Positions 11,696 to 16,675 of a stretch of DNA of 16,675 bases are shown one piece after another (positions within the stretch are counted from its first letter, which is position 1; every line of letters begins with the position of its first letter). This DNA comes from an uncultured Ellagibacter sp. (GTDB taxonomy: Bacteria; Actinomycetota; Coriobacteriia; Coriobacteriales; Eggerthellaceae). The notes below the pieces were generated by a model. That model was not told the origin of the DNA. It did no database searches and was given only the letters and a program-made list of their open reading frames with translations. Position numbers and translations under genes: made by a program. The stretch lies in the NCBI RefSeq assembly GCF_934636505.1, contig NZ_CAKUAL010000043.1, forward strand, positions 1 to 16,675. The letters run 5' to 3'.

Positions 11696-13918
11696 CTACA
11701 GGTGCAGCACGCGGTCCTTGATTTCCTGCGTACGGCCCTGGTTCCAGAACTGCGTGCCGATGTATCCGCAGGTGCGACGTGCAACGTTGAGCTTTTCCTG
11801 ATCGCGATTGCCGCAGTGCGGGCACTCCCACACCAGCTTGCCGTCGTCTTCCACAATCTGAATCTCACCGTCGAAGCCACACACCTGGCAATAATCGCTC
11901 TTCGTGTTGAGCTCCGCGTACATGATGTTGTCGTAGATGTACTGCATAACGCGGATGACGGCCTTCAGGTTGTCCTGCATGTTGGGGACTTCAACATAGC
12001 TGATAGCCCCGCCCGGAGACAGACGCTGGAATGCGCTTTCGAACTTCAGCTTGTCGAAGGCGTCGATCTGCTCGGTCACATGCACGTGGTAGCTGTTCGT
12101 GATGTAGCCCTTGTCGGTAATGCCGGGAATCACGCCGAAGCGACGCTGCAGCGCCTTCGCGAACTTGTACGTGGTCGACTCGAGCGGCGTGCCGTAGAGC
12201 GAGAAGTCGATATTGGTCTCCGCCTTCCACTCGGCACACTTGCCGTTCATGTGCTGCATGACCTCCATGGCGAACGGCGTGCCCTCCGCCTCGGTGTGGC
12301 TGTGGCCGGTCATGTACTTCACGCACTCGTAGAGCCCCGCGTAACCAAGCGAAATGGTGGAATACCCGCCGTAGAGCAGCTTGTCGATCGGCTCGCCCTT
12401 CTCGAGGCGCGCAAGCGCACCATACTGCCACAGAATCGGCGCGGCATCGGAAAGCGTGCCCTTCAGGCGATTATGGCGGCACATGAGAGCCTTGCGGCAC
12501 AGCTCGAGACGCTCGTCGAAAATCTCCCAGAACTTCGCCTTGTCGCCATGAGAAGAAAGCGCCACATCAGGCAGGCTGATGGTCACAACGCCCTGGTTGA
12601 AGCGCCCATAGTACTTCGGCTTGCCCGGCTCGTAGTTGCCCGCGTTCGCCACGTTGTCGTAGCCGTTGCCGGAACGGTCGGGCGTAAGGAAGCTGCGGCA
12701 TCCCATGCACGTGTAGCAATCACCGTTGCCTTCGGTCTCGCCCTTGGACAGCTTCATCTCGCGCATCTTCTTCTCGGAGATATAGTCGGGCACCATGCGC
12801 TTCGCCGTGCACTTCGCCGCCATCTGCGTGAGATAGAAATACGGCGAGTCCTCGCGCACATTGTCTTCCTCGAGCACGTAGATGAGCTTGGGGAACGCCG
12901 GCGTGATCCACACCCCGGCCTCGTTTTTCACGCCCTCGTAGCGCTGGCGCAGCGTCTCCTCGATGATCATGGCGAGGTCGTGCTTCTCCGCCTCGGAGCG
13001 AGCCTCGTTCAGGTACATGAACACGGTGACGAACGGAGCCTGGCCGTTGGTGGTCATCAGCGTGACGACCTGGTACTGGATGGTCTGCACGCCGCGGCGG
13101 ATCTCGTCGCGCAGGCGGCCTTCCACCACTTCGGCGATGCGGTCGGCGTTTGCCTCGAGCCCAAGCTGGTTGATTTCCTGAAGCACCTGGCGGCGGATCT
13201 TCTGGCGGGAAACGTCGACAAAGGGCGCCAAATGTGTGAGCGAGATAGACTGCCCGCCGTACTGGCAGCTGGCCACCTGCGCGATGATCTGCGTCGCAAT
13301 GTTGCAGGCAGTGGAGAAGCTGTGCGGGCGCTCGATCATGGTACCCGAGATGACGGTGCCGTTCTGCAGCATATCTTCCAGATTCACCAGGTCGCAGTTG
13401 TGCATATGCTGCGCGAAGTAGTCGGAATCGTGGAAGTGGATGATGCCTTCGTTGTGCGCGCGCACCACCTCAGGCGGAAGCAGCAGGCGCATCGTGATGT
13501 CCTTGGACACCTCGCCCGCCATATAGTCGCGCTGCACGGAGTTCACCGTGGGGTTCTTGTTGGAGTTCTCCTGCTTCGCCTCTTCGTTGTTGCACTCGAT
13601 GAGCGAGAGGATCTTGTCGTCGGTCGTGTTGGAGTGGCGCTTTAAGGACTGCACGTAGCGGTAGATGATGTACTTGCGCGCCACGGTGTAGCGGCCCTGC
13701 GCCATGATCTGGTCTTCCACCATGTCCTGGATTTCCTCGACCGACACGGTGTGGCCCGAGCGACCGCACAGCCACTCGACGCTATGGGCGGCGAGCGCAA
13801 CCTGCTCGTCGGTCAAGCGCTCGTTTTGCGGAACCTCGTTGTTGGCAGCCTTGATGGCGTTCACAATCTTGTCGATGTCGAAGGGCACTTCCGAGCCGCT
13901 GCGTTTGATGATCTTCAT
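11696..13918 (-). CDS. nrdD: Anaerobic (class III) ribonucleoside-triphosphate reductase
   Basis: NrdD makes deoxyribonucleotides under anoxic conditions with a glycyl radical. The 740-aa protein starts with an ATP-cone (MKIIKRSGSEVPFDIDKIVNAI, about 1-90) that senses dATP and ATP. The middle has NrdD signatures, including HFHDSDYFAQHMHNCDLVNL and the DCYTCMGCRSFLTPDRSGN segment with catalytic cysteines. The C-terminus has a zinc site (C677-x2-C680 and C699-x2-C702) and the glycyl-radical motif RRTCGYIG, with Gly718 as the radical residue. ATG 13918 has GAGGAGGAAG upstream. A longer open frame to 13975 has no conserved sequence. The activase gene nrdG is not next to it, so it must lie elsewhere. 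A predicted NrdR-controlled promoter is at 14094-14140. Confidence 0.97.
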   Translation of the reverse strand: MKIIKRSGSEVPFDIDKIVNAIKAANNEVPQNERLTDEQVALAAHSVEWLCGRSGHTVSVEEIQDMVEDQIMAQGRYTVARKYIIYRYVQSLKRHSNTTDDKILSLIECNNEEAKQENSNKNPTVNSVQRDYMAGEVSKDITMRLLLPPEVVRAHNEGIIHFHDSDYFAQHMHNCDLVNLEDMLQNGTVISGTMIERPHSFSTACNIATQIIAQVASCQYGGQSISLTHLAPFVDVSRQKIRRQVLQEINQLGLEANADRIAEVVEGRLRDEIRRGVQTIQYQVVTLMTTNGQAPFVTVFMYLNEARSEAEKHDLAMIIEETLRQRYEGVKNEAGVWITPAFPKLIYVLEEDNVREDSPYFYLTQMAAKCTAKRMVPDYISEKKMREMKLSKGETEGNGDCYTCMGCRSFLTPDRSGNGYDNVANAGNYEPGKPKYYGRFNQGVVTISLPDVALSSHGDKAKFWEIFDERLELCRKALMCRHNRLKGTLSDAAPILWQYGALARLEKGEPIDKLLYGGYSTISLGYAGLYECVKYMTGHSHTEAEGTPFAMEVMQHMNGKCAEWKAETNIDFSLYGTPLESTTYKFAKALQRRFGVIPGITDKGYITNSYHVHVTEQIDAFDKLKFESAFQRLSPGGAISYVEVPNMQDNLKAVIRVMQYIYDNIMYAELNTKSDYCQVCGFDGEIQIVEDDGKLVWECPHCGNRDQEKLNVARRTCGYIGTQFWNQGRTQEIKDRVLHL

Positions 13919-14089
13919 GGCACTTCCTCCTCGTTGCTTATCTGAAACCGTCTTGGTCGCCCGTAATGGGGACACGACCGTGCGGGAAGGTATTTCCCGA
14001 CGTCAGAGACGCTGCTCACGATCTTTGAGGGGTTTACTGCGTGCGGACGCCTGCGCATCCGCCTATCTGTTGTGCTTATGATACGACAT
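13919..14089 (-). promoter_or_regulatory. Structured untranslated leader of nrdD
   Basis: If transcription starts near 14089, the nrdD leader is about 170 nt. Three stems can be drawn: GCGGAUGC with GCGUCCGC (14043-14062, one G-U pair, 4-nt loop), CGGGAA with TTCCCG (13983-13999), and GGTCG with CGACC (13955-13979). They lie in series upstream of the Shine-Dalgarno. No known riboswitch class was recognised. The 415-bp gap 13919-14333 holds no supportable gene, only this leader, the NrdR promoter and the promoter of the repair fusion. Confidence 0.35.
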
Positions 14090-14093
14090 TCAA

Positions 14094-14109
14094 ACACTAT
14101 ATATTGTGT
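14094..14109. promoter_or_regulatory. NrdR box 1
   Basis: ACACTATATATTGTGT fits the palindromic NrdR consensus (acaCwAtATaTwGtgt) almost perfectly. It contains the predicted -10 of the nrdD promoter. NrdR is the zinc-finger/ATP-cone repressor of ribonucleotide reductase genes. Confidence 0.8.
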
Positions 14110-14124
14110 TTTCTTGTTTGGAAA
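14096..14124 (-). promoter_or_regulatory. Predicted nrdD promoter
   Basis: On the minus strand TTTCCA (14119-14124) and TATAGT (14096-14101) are separated by exactly 17 bp. The -10 matches consensus at five positions and the -35 at four. The -10 is inside NrdR box 1 and the -35 lies in the gap between the two boxes, so NrdR binding would directly exclude RNA polymerase. Confidence 0.6.
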
Positions 14125-14140
14125 AATCCATAGATGGTGT
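14125..14140. promoter_or_regulatory. NrdR box 2 (degenerate)
   Basis: AATCCATAGATGGTGT keeps the central A-T pattern and the GTGT end of the consensus. Its start is 31 bp from the start of box 1, the three-helical-turn spacing typical of paired NrdR boxes. Confidence 0.65.
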
Positions 14141-14293
14141 TTTCCCGATAGTTTTCCACTTGCCCAAAAAACGGCATAACCCCACCTCGTCACGAAAGGC
14201 GCGCATTGTTTGAGCTCCTCGAAAACGCAGTTTTCCACCACCGCAAAACCCCAGGAGAAAATTTTTTGTGCGCCGAAGGCTCGCGGGAGGGGG

Positions 14294-14326
14294 TTGACAA
14301 GCGCAGCACCGCGGCTGCGCTATACT
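14294..14326 (+). promoter_or_regulatory. Promoter of the repair fusion with an over-long spacer
   Basis: A perfect -35 TTGACA (14294-14299) and a good -10 TATACT (14321-14326) are 21 bp apart, well over the usual 17. The spacer holds a perfect dyad (14301-14320). This resembles MerR-type promoters, in which the activator untwists a 19-20 bp spacer. The predicted start falls at or next to the ATG at 14334, so the mRNA would be leaderless. No Shine-Dalgarno is visible. Confidence 0.6.
14301..14320. promoter_or_regulatory. Perfect dyad filling the promoter spacer, candidate operator
   Basis: GCGCAGC (14301-14307) and GCTGCGC (14314-14320) are exact reverse complements around 6 bp. They occupy the whole interval between -35 and -10 except one base. 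The binding protein is unknown. Confidence 0.5.
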
Positions 14327-14333
14327 TTCACGC

Positions 14334-15797
14334 ATGGCAAGCTATCAGCATATCTCGCACGGGTTCGACCCGGTATTCGACGAGCATTCCCGCATCCTCG
14401 TGCTAGGGTCGTTTCCCTCGGTGCTCTCGCGCGCAAACGCCTTCTACTATGGCAACCCGCAAAACCGCTTCTGGCGCGTCATCGCGCACTCCCTCGGCAA
14501 GCCGGTGCCGCCCAACGAAGGCGAGCCCCTGCCCCCGAACGGCAGCGTGGCATCGCTTGAAGAGTCGATCGCCGCGAAGAAGGCGCTTCTCCTCGAGGGC
14601 GGCATCGCGCTGTGGGATGCCATCGAGAAGTGCGACATTAAGGGGTCCTCGGACGCGAGCATCAAAAACGTCGTGCCCGCGCACATCGAGCGCATCACCG
14701 AAACCGCACGCATCGAGGCCGTCATCTGCAACGGCGCCACGGCAGGCCGCCTCTACAAGCGCTACCTGCAGTGGAAGGTCGGGCTTGTCGCGCACGTACT
14801 CCCCTCGACAAGCCCTGCGAACGCCGCCTGGAAAACCGAGCGCCTCATCGAGCGCTGGGGCGACGAGCTCCACGCGATTATCGACGAACTGGCGAAAGAA
14901 GACCAGCAACGGGAAACGACGGCAGACGAAGGCACTCCTGAAGAGCCGCGCCGCGGCCGCGCAAAGGGAAGCGCGACCACCCGCGCCCGCAAAGGCGGAT
15001 CCATTTCCTATGGCACCATACGAATCGACGCCCCTGCCGCCTCGAACTTCGCGGTGCACAAGTCGATGCAGGGAAACAAGCGCGCCAACACCAAGCCCGA
15101 GCTTTTGATGCGCGAACGGCTGCGCGCGGCGGGACTTGGCGGATACCGTCTGCAGTGGAAGGTCGCGGGGCACCCCGATATCGCCTGGCCAGGCAAGAAA
15201 GTCTGCGTGTTCGTGAACGGATGCTTCTGGCACCGATGCCCGCACTGCAAACTTTCAACCCCGAAGAAGAACGTGGAGTACTGGACTGCGAAGTTCGAGC
15301 GAAACGTCGAGCGCGACCGCGAGAACGTCGCCGCGCTCGAAGCAGACGGCTGGCGCGTTCACGTGGTATGGGAATGCGAGCTGAAAAAGAAGACGATCGA
15401 TGCCACGCTGGCGAAGCTTCTCCCCGAACTCGCGAATGAGCTGGGGAAAGAGGTTACGCCTGCCGCAAGCGCACCGGCAAGCACACCGACAAGCGAGCCC
15501 AAGCGCTACTACCTCTACGTCCTCGAATGTGGCGATGGCACGCTCTACACCGGCTACACCCCCGACATCGAGGCACGCCTCGCCCAGCATCGCGCAGGCA
15601 CGGGTGCAAAGTACACGCGCGGGCGCGGGCCGCTCACCCTGCTCGCAAGCGCGGAATTCCCCACCAAGCACGACGCGATGAGCGCAGAATATCGCTTCAA
15701 GCGCCTCACGCGCGACAAGAAAGACGCCCTGCTTGCGAAGGCTGCCGCATCGAAAGAGCCCTTCGAGCGCATACTGGAGGAAGCGTTCGCGAAATAG
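14334..15797 (+). CDS. Three-domain DNA repair fusion: family-6 (deoxyinosine) DNA glycosylase, Vsr endonuclease and GIY-YIG nuclease
   Basis: This is one uninterrupted 487-aa protein with three recognisable repair modules. Residues 1-185 resemble DNA-deoxyinosine glycosylases (UDG family 6): L24-G-S-F-P-S29, Y38-Y-G-N-P-Q-N-R-F-W47 and the late loop L156-P-S-T-S-P-A-N163. Residues about 245-350 are Vsr-like, the endonuclease that cuts next to T:G mismatches: TKPELLMRERL with E256, GHPDIAWPG with D282, NGCFWHRCPHC with H300 and Cys/His metal ligands, NVERDRENVAAL, GWRVHVVWECEL. Residues 391-465 are a GIY-YIG nuclease of the UPF0213/YhbQ type: RYYLYVLECGDGTLYTGYT, catalytic-type R415, and E452 in AEYRFKRL. 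Linkers at 187-235 (charged) and 372-390 (Ala/Pro/Thr) separate the domains. There is no adjacent methyltransferase. Domain calls are solid; the combined function is inferred. Confidence 0.88.
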   Translation: MASYQHISHGFDPVFDEHSRILVLGSFPSVLSRANAFYYGNPQNRFWRVIAHSLGKPVPPNEGEPLPPNGSVASLEESIAAKKALLLEGGIALWDAIEKCDIKGSSDASIKNVVPAHIERITETARIEAVICNGATAGRLYKRYLQWKVGLVAHVLPSTSPANAAWKTERLIERWGDELHAIIDELAKEDQQRETTADEGTPEEPRRGRAKGSATTRARKGGSISYGTIRIDAPAASNFAVHKSMQGNKRANTKPELLMRERLRAAGLGGYRLQWKVAGHPDIAWPGKKVCVFVNGCFWHRCPHCKLSTPKKNVEYWTAKFERNVERDRENVAALEADGWRVHVVWECELKKKTIDATLAKLLPELANELGKEVTPAASAPASTPTSEPKRYYLYVLECGDGTLYTGYTPDIEARLAQHRAGTGAKYTRGRGPLTLLASAEFPTKHDAMSAEYRFKRLTRDKKDALLAKAAASKEPFERILEEAFAK

Positions 15798-15924
15798 GGC
15801 GCCTCGCAAAGCCAGCCACGCACTCGCAGCCTCACTCCCGAGCAGCCGTTGACAGTCGCGCCATCAGCACTCGGCAACGGGGCGGCGAGTAAATCCGCCC
15901 ACAACAAAATGGACCCATTCAACA

Positions 15925-15960
15925 ACGAAGCGCTGCACCATCGCCGGCGCAGCGCTTCGT
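15925..15960. terminator. Bidirectional terminator between the repair fusion and the DUF1292 gene
   Basis: ACGAAGCGCTGC (15925-15936) and GCAGCGCTTCGT (15949-15960) form a perfect 12-bp stem with a 12-nt loop. The two flanking genes converge on it. On the minus strand TTGTTGAATGG follows, and on the plus strand CCATTCCCTTG. The rest of 15798-15994 holds no supportable gene. Confidence 0.75.
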
Positions 15961-15994
15961 CCATTCCCTTGATTGTCGCAACGAGGGCCAGCTC

Positions 15995-16315
15995 CTACTC
16001 GAAGCCGTAGAGGTCCTTCGTCGCTTCCTGGAACGCAGCGTACACTTCCATCGCCACGCCCTCGTCTTCCACGAGCTCGAAGCCGGACGGCTGGTCGTCT
16101 TCGTCGAACTCCACCGCCTCTAGAATGATCACCTCACCGGAGGAAAGTGCCGGCTCCTCTTCGCTCACCGGAAAGAAAATGCCATAGCGATGGCCGCCAT
16201 GCAGAAGCAGGCCGAGAAACTCCAAAACGGTCGCGTCGCCTTTGGAGTCCTCGAAGTTGATGGTCAAGCCCTCCTTGACGGGCGGGCAAAAATTAGGGTT
16301 CGAACCTTCGCGCAC
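15995..16315 (-). CDS. DUF1292 family protein
   Basis: This is a 106-aa small acidic cytoplasmic protein of unknown function. After a short N-terminal extension it follows the DUF1292 pattern: ITINFED-like strand (LTINFEDSKGDATVLEFLGLLL), the hydrophobic GGHRYGIFFPVSEEE, strand EVIILEAVEFDED, and the acidic end GFELVEDEGVAMEVYAAFQEA. The GTG at 16315 is the start, with GAGAGGAG about 6 nt upstream. There is no ATG before the conserved part. The gene runs on the same strand as the partial gene at 16465, with a hairpin between them. A TATACT on the minus strand at 16383-16388 may give it its own promoter. Confidence 0.78.
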   Translation of the reverse strand: MREGSNPNFCPPVKEGLTINFEDSKGDATVLEFLGLLLHGGHRYGIFFPVSEEEPALSSGEVIILEAVEFDEDDQPSGFELVEDEGVAMEVYAAFQEATKDLYGFE

Positions 16316-16366
16316 GGGGCGCTCCTCTCTCTTCGCGCACCGATTGGGTGCCGCATTCTCCTAGCT

Positions 16367-16388
16367 GTAAGTCTTACCCGTAAGTATA
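16367..16388 (-). promoter_or_regulatory. Inverted-repeat cluster over a -10 for the DUF1292 gene
   Basis: GTAAG (16367-16371), CTTAC (16373-16377) and GTAAG (16380-16384) make two overlapping inverted repeats. They abut TATACT on the minus strand (16383-16388), which lies about 70 nt upstream of the GTG start. No matching -35 was found at 17 bp. This could be an operator. Confidence 0.35.
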
Positions 16389-16390
16389 GA

Positions 16391-16422
16391 GCGAGCCCCC
16401 GCCTTATCGTGCGAGGGCTCGC
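16391..16422 (-). terminator. Hairpin after the partial gene
   Basis: GCGAGCCC (16391-16398) pairs with GGGCTCGC (16415-16422), and CGC/GCG extends the stem after one mismatch. On the minus strand it is followed by TCTATACTTAC, a weak T-run. It lies 42 nt past the stop of the gene at the right edge. Confidence 0.5.
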
Positions 16423-16464
16423 AAATCAATCGCATTCGCGCAACCTGGCAAAAACCGCTCCGCC

Positions 16465-16675
16465 TTACCTCTTCCCCTTGCGCTCGGCACGCGAAGGCTT
16501 CTTCTTGCCGAAGTCGGGCGAAACCGCCGCATCGTGGGGAGACACTGCCGAAGTCACAGCCGTCGCGCCCTCGGAAGCGCCAGCGTCCACCGAAGAAGCC
16601 GCATCACCAGCAGCCGCCGCAGCCACAGCGGGAACAGCCGCACCCGGAAGGCGGTTCAGGAACCAGCGCTGGATG
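16465..16675 (-). CDS. C-terminal end of an unidentified protein (partial)
   Basis: The window holds about the last 69 codons of a minus-strand gene that ends with TAA at 16465-16467. It begins in frame with IQRWFLNRLPGAAVPA, followed by an Ala/Ser/Gly/Val-rich stretch and a strongly basic tail (GKKKPSRAERKGKR). The rest lies beyond 16675. A hydrophobic helix ending in QRWFLNR and a basic tail would fit the end of a membrane insertase such as YidC in an actinobacterium, but this is a guess from a short tail. The composition would fit other membrane or RNA-binding proteins too. Confidence 0.55.
   Translation of the reverse strand, partial: IQRWFLNRLPGAAVPAVAAAAAGDAASSVDAGASEGATAVTSAVSPHDAAVSPDFGKKKPSRAERKGKR

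Noticed and set aside
11702..13645. Long plus-strand open frame of 647 codons
   Set aside because: It is antisense to nrdD, whose motifs are complete. The plus-strand translation is rich in His, Arg, Leu and Val with no domain.
14403..15245. Minus-strand open frame of 280 codons
   Set aside because: It is antisense to the repair fusion, has no ribosome binding site and shows no family features.
1..16675. tRNA, rRNA, CRISPR, insertion sequences or attachment sites
   Set aside because: Reading both strands gave no cloverleaf ending in a CCA-type acceptor, no regularly spaced repeats, no transposase or integrase, and no long terminal repeats.

Overview
The window looks like chromosome from an anaerobic, high-GC actinobacterium, most likely class Coriobacteriia, family Eggerthellaceae. 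This is an inference from gene content: an oxygen-sensitive class III ribonucleotide reductase, a Tat-exported molybdopterin enzyme with its own chaperone, an orphan NrfD-type membrane protein, and GC-rich housekeeping genes. No rRNA, tRNA, CRISPR array, transposase, integrase or phage gene was seen.

Layout. (1) 68-2512, plus strand: prfC (release factor 3) followed after 9 nt by a putative alpha/beta-hydrolase esterase. The esterase overlaps tail-to-tail with ung (uracil-DNA glycosylase, minus strand), which carries an unusual low-complexity insertion. (2) 8916-3469, minus strand: a five-gene respiratory operon coding for a DmsC-type anchor, a Tat-exported molybdopterin catalytic subunit, a four-cluster ferredoxin subunit, a TorD-type chaperone and a ferric-reductase-like membrane protein, closed by a terminator at 3418-3453. 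The substrate cannot be read from sequence. (3) 9196-11518, plus strand: a divergent group coding for an orphan NrfD-like membrane protein, a YtrA-type GntR regulator with a TTG start, and a stomatin-like SPFH protein. A perfect inverted repeat at 9128-9147 lies over the putative -35 regions of both divergent promoters. (4) 13918-11696, minus strand: nrdD, with a promoter embedded in a correctly spaced pair of NrdR boxes and a structured leader of about 170 nt. (5) 14334-15797, plus strand: a single ORF that fuses three DNA-repair modules, a family-6 (hypoxanthine/deoxyinosine) DNA glycosylase, a Vsr-type mismatch endonuclease and a GIY-YIG nuclease. It appears to be transcribed without a leader from a promoter whose 21-bp spacer holds a perfect dyad. 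(6) 16675-15995, minus strand: the C-terminal end of an unidentified gene and a DUF1292 protein.

How the genes work together. The minus-strand respiratory operon contains everything a Dms-type complex needs: anchor, exported catalytic subunit, electron-transfer subunit and maturation chaperone, plus a possible b-type cytochrome. The divergent NrfD/GntR/SPFH genes may be co-regulated with it through the shared intergenic region. The most novel item is the three-domain repair protein, which puts base excision and two strand-cutting activities in one chain. Its neighbours do not include the cytosine methyltransferase that usually accompanies Vsr.
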